A stretch of 64,000 nucleotides of DNA, taken from NCBI RefSeq assembly GCF_025195095.1, contig NZ_JANAVZ010000002.1, positions 310,001 through 374,000 of the forward strand, in the 5' to 3' direction. Made by a program: the position numbers and the translations under genes. The stretch's first letter is position 1; the number at the start of each line of letters is the position of its first letter. Origin of the DNA: Paracoccus maritimus. GTDB lineage: Bacteria; Pseudomonadota; Alphaproteobacteria; Rhodobacterales; Rhodobacteraceae. Below the pieces are notes generated by a model that worked only from the letters and a program-made list of their open reading frames with translations, made no database searches and was not told the DNA's origin. Shown in pieces: positions 36,310 to 45,195 of this stretch.

Positions 36310-37687
36310 TCCCGACATCGCGGGCAAAGGTGGGTCGCTGACCCTTCGCCTTGCGCTGGCTTTCGCGCTGATCTTCGCGCTTGGCGGGGTCGCCGTCGCG
36401 GTGGCGGCGTTTTCCTACGGTCGTCAGGCGGCGCAGCAAAGCTTTGACCGGCTGCTTGTCGGGGCCGCCGATCAGATCGCGCGGTCGATCACGCTGCAGG
36501 ATGGCGCGGTGTCGGTCGATCTGCCGGTCGGCGCGTTCGAACTGCTGTCCCTGGCACCGAATGACCGCGTGATCTACGCCGTCTATGGGCCCGATGGCGG
36601 GCTGATCACAGGCTATGAAGGGCTGGAGGCATTTCCCGAGGGCCGGCGATTTCATGACGCGACATTCGCGGGCGAGCCGATCCGCGCCATCCGCGTCACC
36701 CGCCCCTTCGCCGAGCAAAGCTATGCCGGCACCGTCGTGGTGGTCGTCGGCCATACGCTGCGCGCCCGCGCCGAAATGGCTGCGCAGATCACCCGCAACG
36801 CCGTGATCGCGGCAGGGTTGGTCGCCCTGGTGATGGCGGGGCTGGCAGTTCTGGCCGTGCGGGCGGCGCTTGCGCCGGTGAACCGGGTCGGGACGGCGTT
36901 GCACGGTCGTTCGCCGCAGAACCTGACCCCGCTGGATGTCGCCGTCCCGCGCGAGATCTCCAGCCTTGTGCAGGCGCTCAATCGCTTCATGGGGCGGCTT
37001 GACCGGCAGGTGGGGATCATGCGCAACCTGATCGCCGATGCCTCGCACCAGCTGCGCACGCCGATTGCCGCGCTGCGGGTACAGGCCGAACTTGCCGAAG
37101 AAGAAAACGATCCCGAGGCGTTGCGCCGGATCGTTCAGCGGATTCACGCCCGCGCGGTCAATCTGAGCCATCTGACCGACCAGCTTCTGAACCACGCCCT
37201 GATCATTCATCGCGCGGATTCCGTTCCGCTGGCGCGCGTGGATCTGCGGCAGGTGGTGATCGACGCCATCGAACATGTCGATCATGCGGTGCTGGACGGC
37301 CGGACCCCTGCGATGCTGGACCTGCCGGAGGATCCGGTGTGGTGCGACGGGGATGCCCTGTCATTGATCGAGGCCACGAAGAATCTGGCCGGAAACGCGC
37401 TGCGTCATGGGGTCGATCCGGTTCGGGTCTCGGTCGCGCAGGAGGGGGATCGCGCGCGGATCCTGGTGCGGGATGCAGGTCCGGGGATACCGCGCGATTA
37501 CTGGGACGAGGCCGGGACGCGTTTTGCCCGCAGCAGCGGCGTATCCGCGAAAAGCGCGGGGCTTGGTCTCGCGATCGTGCAGTCGGTCGCGGCGGCGCAT
37601 CACGGCCGGCTGGAATTTCGGACGGGCACGCCGTCCGGGTTCGAGGCGGCGATCGTGCTGCCCCTTGCCGAAAACGGGGCGCGATGA
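36293..37687 (+). CDS. tctE: Sensor histidine kinase, TctE type
   Basis: A 464-residue membrane kinase. Two hydrophobic segments (about 16-40 and 168-192) bracket a periplasmic sensor of some 125 residues. A HAMP-like linker follows, then the dimerisation domain with phospho-acceptor His252 (ADASHQLRTPIAALRVQAEL) and the ATPase domain (NLAGNALRHG, RDAGPGIP, SAGLGLAIV). The start is taken as TTG at 36293, overlapping the regulator by 17 bases; there is no better-placed ATG or GTG before the first helix. It should phosphorylate the upstream regulator in response to a periplasmic signal, possibly presented by the binding protein that follows. Confidence 0.9.
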   Translation: MSQIADPDIAGKGGSLTLRLALAFALIFALGGVAVAVAAFSYGRQAAQQSFDRLLVGAADQIARSITLQDGAVSVDLPVGAFELLSLAPNDRVIYAVYGPDGGLITGYEGLEAFPEGRRFHDATFAGEPIRAIRVTRPFAEQSYAGTVVVVVGHTLRARAEMAAQITRNAVIAAGLVALVMAGLAVLAVRAALAPVNRVGTALHGRSPQNLTPLDVAVPREISSLVQALNRFMGRLDRQVGIMRNLIADASHQLRTPIAALRVQAELAEEENDPEALRRIVQRIHARAVNLSHLTDQLLNHALIIHRADSVPLARVDLRQVVIDAIEHVDHAVLDGRTPAMLDLPEDPVWCDGDALSLIEATKNLAGNALRHGVDPVRVSVAQEGDRARILVRDAGPGIPRDYWDEAGTRFARSSGVSAKSAGLGLAIVQSVAAAHHGRLEFRTGTPSGFEAAIVLPLAENGAR

Positions 37688-38772
37688 TGGCTGGCTGGAG
37701 GATGCTGCTGCCCTTGATTTCGTGCCTGGCTGCGCCGGCGCTGGCGCAGCCCGTGCCGGAAGCCACGCAGGACTATGGCCGGTCCGACGCGCCGTTTGCC
37801 ATCCTGGTTCGCAGCACCACCGACATCGCTCTGTTCGGCCCGGTCCTTGACGGGTTCGTGGCCGCCAATCCCGATATCCGCGTCGATTATGAGCAATGGG
37901 GATCGAATGATCTTTACGCCGTTTCCCTGGCCGAGTGCAGGTCCGGCGCAGAGACGGCGGATCTGCTGATCAGCTCTGCTGTCGATCATCAGGTGAAGCT
38001 GGTCAATGACGGTTGCGCGCGGTCGCACAGCTCGCCCCTGACCGAGGCGCTGCCGGCCGAGGCGAACTGGCGCGACGAGTTGTTCGGAATCACGCAGGAG
38101 CCTGCGGTGATGGTCTATAACAGCGACCTCGTGCCCGCGCAGGAGGCGCCGCGCACGCGTTTCGATCTGATCGACCTGCTGCGGCCAGAGGGCAGCCGGT
38201 ACGAGGGAAAGGTCGCGACCTATGACATCGAGGAATCCGGGCTTGGCTATCTGTTCGCATTCGTGGACGCACAGCAGGCGACCACCTTCGGCAGCCTGAT
38301 CGAGGCCTTCGCACGCAGCCGTGCCGTATCGACCTGCTGTTCGGCCGAGATCATCGACGGCGTGGCCAGCGGGCAATATGTCCTGGCCTATAATGTCCTG
38401 GGATCCTATGCGCTGGATCGGGCCGAGCAGGCGGACAACCTGGTCGTCGTGGCGCCGCAGGACTATACGCTGGTTCTGTCGCGCGGCGCGATGATCCCCC
38501 GGAATGCGCCGAACCCGGTTTCGGCAGGCCTGCTTCTGGATTTCCTGGTCTCGGATCAGGGGCGGCGGGCCATGGCCGCCGAGCATCTGTATGGCGATGC
38601 CACCGCGGTGGCGCCGGATAGCCTGGGACAAAACGAGGCGGTTCTGCGGCCCATTCCGCTGTCGCCTGTTCTGCTGGTTGGACTTGACCGGCAGAAGCGG
38701 GCGCATTTCCTTGCGCTGTGGCGCGACACCTTCGCCCGGCCACAGCGTGGGGCGACGACACCGTCGGAATAG
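37684..38772 (+). CDS. Periplasmic substrate-binding protein coupled to the sensor kinase gene
   Basis: A 362-residue extracellular solute-binding protein (class 1/Fe(III)-type fold) with a signal peptide (about residues 1-21, AAPALA). Recognisable parts are DLLISSAVDHQVKLVNDGCA, GITQEPAVMVYNSDLVP, YDIEESGLGYLFA and PNPVSAGLLLDFLVSDQGRRAM. The ATG overlaps the kinase stop (ATGA, 37684-37687). No ABC permease or ATPase genes follow. That absence, and coupling to the kinase, suggest it acts as a signal-binding partner for TctE rather than as part of an importer. The ligand is unknown; four cysteines, including an adjacent Cys-Cys, are present. Confidence 0.82.
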   Translation: MMAGWRMLLPLISCLAAPALAQPVPEATQDYGRSDAPFAILVRSTTDIALFGPVLDGFVAANPDIRVDYEQWGSNDLYAVSLAECRSGAETADLLISSAVDHQVKLVNDGCARSHSSPLTEALPAEANWRDELFGITQEPAVMVYNSDLVPAQEAPRTRFDLIDLLRPEGSRYEGKVATYDIEESGLGYLFAFVDAQQATTFGSLIEAFARSRAVSTCCSAEIIDGVASGQYVLAYNVLGSYALDRAEQADNLVVVAPQDYTLVLSRGAMIPRNAPNPVSAGLLLDFLVSDQGRRAMAAEHLYGDATAVAPDSLGQNEAVLRPIPLSPVLLVGLDRQKRAHFLALWRDTFARPQRGATTPSE

Positions 38773-38848
38773 ACGATGCCCGGAACCCGGACCACGATGC
38801 AGATGCGCAAGGTTCGGGGATCGGCGCCATGGCGCAGGCTTCCCGCAA

Positions 38849-39253
38849 GTGATAGATATCGCGAGGTATTTGGACAAAGAAGAAATGCAGGTCTTTGACA
38901 AGATCATCTCGGATCGCGGGTCACGATATGCCGTGTCGGGCGGGAAGGCCGCCAGCCGCGAAGAGGCGGCGGCGTTGCTGGCCCAGTTGAAGCGCAACAA
39001 GCGTTTCGCGAAGGCCACGCACAACACATGGGCGGCAATCCTGTCGGGCGAGCCGGTCAAGGATGACGATGGCGAGGCGGGGGCAGGCGCCCTGATGCTG
39101 CAGATGCTTGAACGTGCGGCGCTTGTCGATCACGTCGTGATCGTCACCCGATGGTATGGTGGCAAACATCTGGGCGGCGACAGGTTCCGCCATGTGGCGG
39201 ATGCGGTGCGGCTGTATCTGCGCGAAACCGGGCTTGGCGATCAGGGGGCATAG
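38849..39253 (+). CDS. YigZ/IMPACT-family protein (N-terminal domain only)
   Basis: A protein of about 134 residues containing the YigZ/IMPACT core: SRYAVSGGKAASREEAAALLAQLKRNKRFAKATHNTWA, then DDDGEAGAGALMLQMLE and VVTRWYGGKHLGGDRF. The usual C-terminal ferredoxin-like domain (DUF1949) is absent, so this is a short version. The start is uncertain: GTG at 38849 gives the full N-terminal helix; ATG at 38885 is the alternative. The family is linked to translation control in eukaryotes and is of unclear function in bacteria. It is convergent with the thioredoxin gene. Confidence 0.78.
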   Translation: MIDIARYLDKEEMQVFDKIISDRGSRYAVSGGKAASREEAAALLAQLKRNKRFAKATHNTWAAILSGEPVKDDDGEAGAGALMLQMLERAALVDHVVIVTRWYGGKHLGGDRFRHVADAVRLYLRETGLGDQGA

Positions 39254-39330
39254 GCGCGGCGGCGGCCAAGGTAACGTCTGGATACACTGGCTTCGTCCCG
39301 ACGCGCCTCAGGCGCAGCCGCAGTCCTCGA

Positions 39331-39888
39331 CTATTCGGCGGCATTCACCTTTTCGGCCACATATTTCTGGAAGTTCTCGCCGTTCTCATAGCCGTGGTCG
39401 CGGACCCATTCCAGAAGCGCCGCGGTGGTTCCCTTGCCGAAGGCACCCGGCATGGTGGCCACCGCAGCCTGCGCGGCGGTCTGGCCTTCGGGCACCTCTT
39501 CGGGCAGGAAGATCATCGTCGGCGTGAACATCGCGCCCCAGCGGTTCACCATTTCCTTCTCGGGCAGTTCGGTGCCGTCGAAATCGGTGACTGCGACATC
39601 ACCGAACATGTTGATCTGGATGACGAAATAGTTGTCGGTGATGTCCTGCGCGATCTCGGGGTCGGAAAACACCTCTTCATGCATCTTCTTGCAATAGATG
39701 CAGCCGCGCTGTTCGATCAGGATCATCAGGCGCTTGCCTTCGGAATTGGCTTCGGCCAGATCCTCGCGCAGATCCTTGAAAGTCTCGCGCAGCCAGGGTT
39801 CCTTGTGCAGCCCGTCATCGCCGATCGTGGCGGCCTGGACGGGCAGGGCCAGCGACAGCGCCAGCAGGGTGATGCGGATAAAGCTCAT
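39331..39888 (-). CDS. Periplasmic thioredoxin-family protein (SoxW-like)
   Basis: A 185-residue protein with a Sec signal peptide (residues 1-19, cut after VQA). The thioredoxin-like domain has the redox motif Cys-Ile-Tyr-Cys in IEQRGCIYCKKMHEEVF and the cis-Pro region MFTPTMIFL. This matches SoxW and similar periplasmic thioredoxins. The CcdA-type gene directly upstream (12-base gap) would supply electrons across the membrane. In Paracoccus sulfur-oxidation clusters soxV-soxW have this order, but no soxXYZAB genes are in the window, so a general role in cytochrome c or disulfide reduction is as likely. Confidence 0.82.
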   Translation of the reverse strand: MSFIRITLLALSLALPVQAATIGDDGLHKEPWLRETFKDLREDLAEANSEGKRLMILIEQRGCIYCKKMHEEVFSDPEIAQDITDNYFVIQINMFGDVAVTDFDGTELPEKEMVNRWGAMFTPTMIFLPEEVPEGQTAAQAAVATMPGAFGKGTTAALLEWVRDHGYENGENFQKYVAEKVNAAE

Positions 39889-39900
39889 CTTGGTGCCTCC

Positions 39901-40638
39901 TCAGGTGATGGTCGCGGACCAGTCAAAATTGCGGATCATCCAGTCGGCGATCAGGTTGACGGTGTTCGTGGCGATGAGAACGGCGAACAGGATCAGCATG
40001 ACGCCCATCACCTTTTCCACATAGCCCAGATATCTGCGGTTGCGATTGGCCCAGGCAAGGAAGGGGCGGGCGAAGAACGCCGCCAGAACGAAGGGCAGCG
40101 TCATCGCAAGCCCGTAAACCAGCAGCAATGTGCCGCCGCGCAGCAGATCGCCGGTGCCGGACGCGACCAGCAGGATCGCCGTCAGCGCCGGTCCCACGCA
40201 GGGTGTCCAGCCGAAGCCGAAGGCAAGACCCATGACATAGGCGCCAAGCATGCTGGAGGGTTTCGCCGGGCCGTCCAGCCGCGCCTCGCGGTACAGGAAC
40301 GGGATGCGGATGACGCCCAGAAAATGCAGCCCGAACACGAACAGAATTGCTGCCGCCACATAGGACAGCGGCTGCTTCCATTGCGCAAAGACCTGGCCAA
40401 GGGCGGTTGCGCCCAGTCCCAGCAGCACGAAGATGGACGTCACCCCCAATGCGAAGGCAATGGAGGACCCGATCAGGCGGCGCTGTGCGCCCGGCGCGAT
40501 CCGGCCATCCCCGCGCAGTTCCGCCATCGAGATACCGGCCATGTAGGACAGGTAGAACGGCACCATCGGCAGGATGCACGGCGACAGAAAAGACAGGATG
40601 CCCGCGACGGCAGCGCCCCAATAGCCGATCTCAAGCAT
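39901..40638 (-). CDS. CcdA/SoxV-type transmembrane thiol-disulfide transporter
   Basis: A 245-residue protein with six hydrophobic helices and the CcdA signature. The two redox cysteines lie in helix 1 (LSFLSPCILPMVPFYLSY) and helix 4 (AFGFGWTPCVGPALTAIL), each next to the conserved prolines. It carries reducing equivalents from cytoplasmic thioredoxin to periplasmic partners, here probably the thioredoxin-like protein downstream. Homologues are called CcdA in cytochrome c maturation and SoxV in sulfur oxidation; the family member cannot be settled from this window. Confidence 0.88.
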   Translation of the reverse strand: MLEIGYWGAAVAGILSFLSPCILPMVPFYLSYMAGISMAELRGDGRIAPGAQRRLIGSSIAFALGVTSIFVLLGLGATALGQVFAQWKQPLSYVAAAILFVFGLHFLGVIRIPFLYREARLDGPAKPSSMLGAYVMGLAFGFGWTPCVGPALTAILLVASGTGDLLRGGTLLLVYGLAMTLPFVLAAFFARPFLAWANRNRRYLGYVEKVMGVMLILFAVLIATNTVNLIADWMIRNFDWSATIT

Positions 40639-40778
40639 GTCGATCCCCCTTCACGCGCATCGTCGTTTGACGAGGGATAACAGTCAATCATGAATGCGAA
40701 TATGTGAAGGGGTTGTCCGTGTTTTTATGGTCCTGTGCGACGTCGATCTGCGTTCGTCTTCAGGTCGGTGCGTCGCAA

Positions 40779-42245
40779 TCAGCCCAGATATGCCTTGATC
40801 GCCGCCGCCACGCCCTGTTCCTGAACCAGCTTCAATTTGCGGGTGAACGCCTCTTGAAAGCGGGGATTGTCGGCCAGCGGCCCGAACACGGTGCGGTTCG
40901 ACAGGAAGGCCAGCGGATCCTTGCGCGAGGCCAGCGCGAACTCCCGCAAGGCGTCGCTGTTGTCGTCGTTCGGCGCGATCTCGTTGCCGGCCTCATCGGT
41001 GCGTTCGCAATAGCGGCACCAGAAGGCGACCTCCTGGGCCAACCCGTCGATGGGGAAATCATGACGCAGCGCGTCGGCCAGCGTCGGAAGGATGAATTTC
41101 GGCTGCCGGTTCGATCCGTCCAGGCACAGGCGCGGGATCGTGTCGCCGATCTCGGGATTGGCGAAGCGGCTGACGATCAGTTCCAGATAATCGGCGTAAT
41201 TCACACCGTCGATCGGCGTCAGGGTCGGAACGATCTCGCGCGATTCCAGCGCGCGCAGCCACGCCTCGATCTGCGGATCGGCCATGGCGTCGTGCACGAA
41301 ATGGTGCCCCAGCAGCGCCGAGGGGTAGGCGATGGCTGCGTGGCCGCCATTCAGGATGCGCAGCTTCATCAATTCGTGCTTGCTGACATCTGCGACGAAT
41401 TCGGCTCCGACCTTTTCCAGCTGCGGGCGGCCCTGCGGGAAATTGTCTTCCAGCACCCATTGGCGGAACGGCTCGCATACCACCGGCACCGCATCGGTGA
41501 TCCCGAACCTGTCGCGCACCAGCGCCCGCTCACGGTCAGAGGTCGCGGGCGTGATGCAGTCCACCATGGAGTTCGGAAAGGCGATGTTCTGGCGGATCCA
41601 TTCGGCCAGCGCGGGATCGGAAAGCTGGGCCAGTTCGGTCACCGTCCGCGCGCAGACATGGCCGTTTTCCGGCAGGTTGTCGCAGGACATGACGGTGAAG
41701 GGATCGTGCCCCGCCGCGCGACGCTTGCGCATCGCGGCCAGGATCATGCCGAACACGCTGCGCGGCGCGTCGGGATGGGTTGCGTCATGGGCCATGTCGG
41801 GATGCGCGGCGTCGAAACCGTCGGTCTTTGCATCGACGTAGTACCCGCCCTCGGTGATGGTCAGCGATACGATGCGGATCGCGGGATCGGCCATCGCATC
41901 GATGACCTTGGCGGGATCGACCTCGACGAAGTCGATCATCGAACCGATGACGCGGGCGCTCAGACCATTGGGATCCAGCTCGACCACGGTCGTCAGCCAG
42001 TCCTGCGCGGCCAGCCGGTCGCGCATCGCTGCATCGCCGGGTCTGACACCGGCGCCGACCAGCGCCCAGTCATGCCCTTCGCCCGCCTCGAAAAGCTGAT
42101 CCAGATACCAGGCCATGTGGGCGCGATGGAAATTGCCCACGCCGACATGCAGGATGCCGGGCTTCAGACCGGCCCGGTCATAGCCGGGACGATCGACCGT
42201 GGCGGGCAGATCGTTCAGTGCGGAAGTCGTCAGGGCGATGGCCAT
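40779..42245 (-). CDS. mtlK: Mannitol 2-dehydrogenase (polyol dehydrogenase)
   Basis: A 488-residue long-chain polyol dehydrogenase of the mannitol dehydrogenase family. N-terminal ILHVGVGNFHRAHMAWYLDQL is the NAD-binding start. The catalytic region VSKHELMKLRILNGGHAAIAYPSALLG contains the Lys and the substrate-site KLRILNGGH. It oxidises D-mannitol (and D-arabinitol, sorbitol) to the 2-ketose. The ATG at 42245 follows GAAAGG. It is the last gene of the smo operon. Rhodobacter clusters have a sorbitol dehydrogenase (smoS) before mtlK and a fructokinase after it; neither is here. Confidence 0.93.
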   Translation of the reverse strand: MAIALTTSALNDLPATVDRPGYDRAGLKPGILHVGVGNFHRAHMAWYLDQLFEAGEGHDWALVGAGVRPGDAAMRDRLAAQDWLTTVVELDPNGLSARVIGSMIDFVEVDPAKVIDAMADPAIRIVSLTITEGGYYVDAKTDGFDAAHPDMAHDATHPDAPRSVFGMILAAMRKRRAAGHDPFTVMSCDNLPENGHVCARTVTELAQLSDPALAEWIRQNIAFPNSMVDCITPATSDRERALVRDRFGITDAVPVVCEPFRQWVLEDNFPQGRPQLEKVGAEFVADVSKHELMKLRILNGGHAAIAYPSALLGHHFVHDAMADPQIEAWLRALESREIVPTLTPIDGVNYADYLELIVSRFANPEIGDTIPRLCLDGSNRQPKFILPTLADALRHDFPIDGLAQEVAFWCRYCERTDEAGNEIAPNDDNSDALREFALASRKDPLAFLSNRTVFGPLADNPRFQEAFTRKLKLVQEQGVAAAIKAYLG

Positions 42246-42323
42246 GTCTGGACCTTTCATCGGGTATGTCACGCCGGTCCGGCGCGGATCGGTTCTGCTG
42301 TGCGGCGAGGCGGCGGGTCCGGA

Positions 42324-42367
42324 AACCGCAGCCGGATCACCTTGTCTGAGGGCCTCCGACTGCGGTT
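42324..42367 (-). other. Intercistronic inverted repeat between smoK and mtlK
   Basis: AACCGCAG (42324-42331) with CTGCGGTT (42360-42367), 28-base loop, starting 9 bases after the smoK stop. A nested TCCGG/CCGGA pair lies around it. It may regulate message stability between transporter and enzyme; no T-run. Confidence 0.4.
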
Positions 42368-42376
42368 GAGGAAAGA

Positions 42377-43381
42377 TCAGTCGATGCGATCGCCGCTCTG
42401 GTCGAACTTGTGGATCTTGTCCTCGTTCGGGGTCAGCCAGACGGTGTCACCGTGGCGCAGGCGAACCTCACCGTCAGAACGGACGGTGATCGTCTCGGCC
42501 AGCCCGGTGTCCTCGACGTAGAGGAACGTGTCGGACCCCAGATGCTCGCTGACGCCGACGCGGCCTTTCCATTTTCCGCCCTCGGTCGAGACGCCGATAT
42601 GTTCGGGGCGCACGCCGATGGTCGCGGCGCCGTATTCCGCTGCTGTCTCGCCCGAAAACAGGTTCATCTTGGGACTGCCGATGAACCCGGCGACGAAGGC
42701 GTTCTTGGGGCGCAGATACAGTTCCAGCGGCGATCCCACCTGCTCGATCCGGCCAGCGTGAAGAACGACGATCTTGTCGGCCATGGTCATCGCCTCAACC
42801 TGGTCGTGGGTGACGTAGATCATCGTGGTTTCAAGACGGTTGTGCAGTTCGCTGATTTCCAGCCGCATGCCCACGCGCAGCGCGGCATCCAGGTTGGACA
42901 GCGGTTCGTCGAACAGGAAGGCCGAGGGTTCGCGCACGATGGCCCGGCCGATCGCCACGCGCTGCCGCTGACCGCCCGATAACTGGCCGGGGCGGCGTTC
43001 CAGATAATCGGTCAGGTTCAGCGCTTTGGCCGCGGCATCGATGCGGCGGTTCTGTTCATCCTGCGGCACCTTGGCCATCTTCATCGGGAAGGCGATGTTC
43101 TTTCTGACCGACATGTGCGGATACAGCGCATAGCTTTGGAACACCATCGCCAGGCCACGCTTGGCCGGGGATTCGTCGGTGGCATCCTGCCCGTCGATGA
43201 GGATGCGCCCGTCGCTGACATCCTCCAATCCCGCGATCAGCCGTAGCAGGGTGGATTTACCACAGCCCGACGGGCCCACGAAGACCACGAACTCGCCGTC
43301 TTCGATATCCAGGTTCAGGGGCGGGATGACTTCGACATCGCCGAAACGCTTGGCCACGCCTTCAAGGGTAATACGTCCCAT
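42377..43381 (-). CDS. smoK: Polyol ABC transporter ATP-binding protein
   Basis: A 334-residue CUT1-class (MalK/UgpC-type) ATPase. Walker A is [12 protein letters not shown], the signature [19 protein letters not shown], Walker [12 protein letters not shown], and the switch His is in [15 protein letters not shown]-terminal TOBE/OB regulatory domain spans about residues 235-334. It powers import through SmoF and SmoG. It lies 11 bases after smoG. Confidence 0.92.
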   Translation of the reverse strand: MGRITLEGVAKRFGDVEVIPPLNLDIEDGEFVVFVGPSGCGKSTLLRLIAGLEDVSDGRILIDGQDATDESPAKRGLAMVFQSYALYPHMSVRKNIAFPMKMAKVPQDEQNRRIDAAAKALNLTDYLERRPGQLSGGQRQRVAIGRAIVREPSAFLFDEPLSNLDAALRVGMRLEISELHNRLETTMIYVTHDQVEAMTMADKIVVLHAGRIEQVGSPLELYLRPKNAFVAGFIGSPKMNLFSGETAAEYGAATIGVRPEHIGVSTEGGKWKGRVGVSEHLGSDTFLYVEDTGLAETITVRSDGEVRLRHGDTVWLTPNEDKIHKFDQSGDRID

Positions 43382-43392
43382 CGTGGTTCTCC

Positions 43393-44217
43393 TTATTTAA
43401 CCGCGCCGAAGGTCAGGCCGCGGACAAGTTGCTTCTGGCTGAACCAGCCAAGGATCAGGATCGGCGCGATGGCCATGGTGGATGCCGCCGACAGCTTTGC
43501 CCAGAACAGACCCTGCGGGCTGCTGAAGGATGCGATGAACGCAGATAGCGGCGCCGCGTTTGTCGTGGTCAGCTGGATCGTCCAGAACGCTTCGTTCCAT
43601 GCCAGAATGATGTTCAAGAGCATGGTCGAGGCGATGCCGGGCACGGCCATCGGGGTCAGGATATACAGGATCTCGTCGCGCAGCGTCGCACCGTCCATCC
43701 GCGCGGCTTCCAGGATTTCGCCCGGAATTTCACGGAAATAGGTGTATAGCATCCAGATGACGATCGGCAGGTTCATCAGCATCAGGATGATGACCAGACC
43801 GGTGCGGGTATCCATCAGCCCGGTGCGAAGGAAGATCAGGTAGATCGGCACCAGCACCGCGACGGCGGGCATCATCTTGGTGGACAGCATCCACATCAGG
43901 ATGTCCTTGGTCCGCTTGGTGGGCGAGAATGCCATGGCCCAGGCGGCCGGGATCGCGACGATCAGCGCCAGCAGGGTGGACCCCACGGCGATGACAACCG
44001 AGTTCATGAACGGCCGGAAATAGTTGTTCTGGTTCTGGACCGTCTCGTAGCTGGAGAACGAGAATGACGGGATCAGGTCGAAACCGGCGATCGCCTCCTG
44101 TTCGGTCTTGAGGCTTGTAATGATGGTATAGAGGATCGGGAAGAAGATGATCAGCGCCACGAGCCATGCGGCGACGGTCCACCCGATCTTGCTGTTGCGA
44201 GAGATTGCGCGTGCCAT
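43393..44217 (-). CDS. smoG: Polyol ABC transporter permease
   Basis: A 274-residue CUT1 permease with six helices. The EAA coupling loop is [35 protein letters not shown]. An N-terminal helix ([27 protein letters not shown]) is typical of the MalG-type partner. It pairs with SmoF to form the channel for mannitol/sorbitol. It starts 11 bases after smoF. Confidence 0.92.
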   Translation of the reverse strand: MARAISRNSKIGWTVAAWLVALIIFFPILYTIITSLKTEQEAIAGFDLIPSFSFSSYETVQNQNNYFRPFMNSVVIAVGSTLLALIVAIPAAWAMAFSPTKRTKDILMWMLSTKMMPAVAVLVPIYLIFLRTGLMDTRTGLVIILMLMNLPIVIWMLYTYFREIPGEILEAARMDGATLRDEILYILTPMAVPGIASTMLLNIILAWNEAFWTIQLTTTNAAPLSAFIASFSSPQGLFWAKLSAASTMAIAPILILGWFSQKQLVRGLTFGAVK

Positions 44218-44228
44218 GTCCGACCTCC

Positions 44229-45098
44229 TCAGTCCAGGTTCTTGCCGACGGCGCGCATCAGGAAGATGGCGACGAAGTTGGCCAGGATGACCGCGATGAT
44301 GCCACCAGCGGCTGCACCACCGATATCGAAGTTCAGTCGCGCGGCGCGATAGATCAGGAAGGTCAGGTTGGTCGAGGCGTAGCCCGGCCCGCCATTGGTG
44401 GTCACAAGGATTTCCGCATAGATTCCCAGAAGGAAGATGGTCTGGATCAGGACCACCACGGTGATTGCGCGGGCCATGTGCGGCAGGGTCAGATAGATGA
44501 AGCGGCTGATGGCGGGTGCACCATCCATCTCGGCTGCCTCCATCTGTTCGCCGTCAAGCGATTGCAGCGAGGTCAGCAGGATCAGCGTCGCGAAGGGCAG
44601 CCACTGCCAGGCCACGATGATGATGATCGACAGCAGCGGATAGGTGGCGAACCAGTCCACCGGCGAGGCGCCGAAAAACTTGGCGATGTCCGCGAAGACG
44701 CCATAGCTGGGATGCATGATCATGTTCTTCCAGATCAGCGCGGCGACCGGCGGCATGACGAAGAATGGGCTGATCACAAGGATCCGCACGATGCCCTGTC
44801 CGAAGATCGGCTTGTCGATCAGCATGGCGATCGCGATGCCGCCGCAGACGGTGATCAACAGCACGCCCATCACCAGGACGATGGTGTTCCAGATCGCCTC
44901 GAAAAAAGCCGGGTCGGTGTAAAAATACTGATAGTTGAACCAGCCCGCCCAGCTTGTGTTCGCCGGGTTCAGCAGGTTGTAATTGAGAAACGAATAGTAA
45001 AGCGTCATCCCCAGCGGGATCAGCATCCAGATCAGCAGCAGAATGATTGCAGGTGCGCGCATCAGCCGCGCAAGGCTCGCGGTTTGGCGGGTCGCCAT
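44229..45098 (-). CDS. smoF: Polyol ABC transporter permease
   Basis: A 289-residue CUT1 permease with six helices and the EAA loop LQSLDGEQMEAAEMDGAPAISRFIYLTLPHM. The N-terminal segment LMRAPAIILLLIWMLIPLGMTLYYSFLNYNL is typical of MalF-type partners of polyol systems. It lies 97 bases downstream of the binding-protein gene, across a strong stem-loop. Confidence 0.92.
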   Translation of the reverse strand: MATRQTASLARLMRAPAIILLLIWMLIPLGMTLYYSFLNYNLLNPANTSWAGWFNYQYFYTDPAFFEAIWNTIVLVMGVLLITVCGGIAIAMLIDKPIFGQGIVRILVISPFFVMPPVAALIWKNMIMHPSYGVFADIAKFFGASPVDWFATYPLLSIIIIVAWQWLPFATLILLTSLQSLDGEQMEAAEMDGAPAISRFIYLTLPHMARAITVVVLIQTIFLLGIYAEILVTTNGGPGYASTNLTFLIYRAARLNFDIGGAAAGGIIAVILANFVAIFLMRAVGKNLD

Positions 45099-45156
45099 GG
45101 CGTGTGTCCTCCTCCGACAGCGGCGGGGCTTCCGGCCCGCGCGCTTTCCCCGTAGG

Positions 45157-45184
45157 GCGTCGCCCGGACAATACCGGGCGACGC
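45157..45184 (-). other. Intercistronic stem-loop after smoE
   Basis: Perfect 11-bp stem GCGTCGCCCGG (45157-45167) with CCGGGCGACGC (45174-45184), six-base loop ACAATA, 11 bases after the smoE stop. No T-run. It probably protects the smoE message or reduces readthrough into smoFGK. Confidence 0.75.
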
Positions 45185-45195
45185 GGTCGCGTGAC

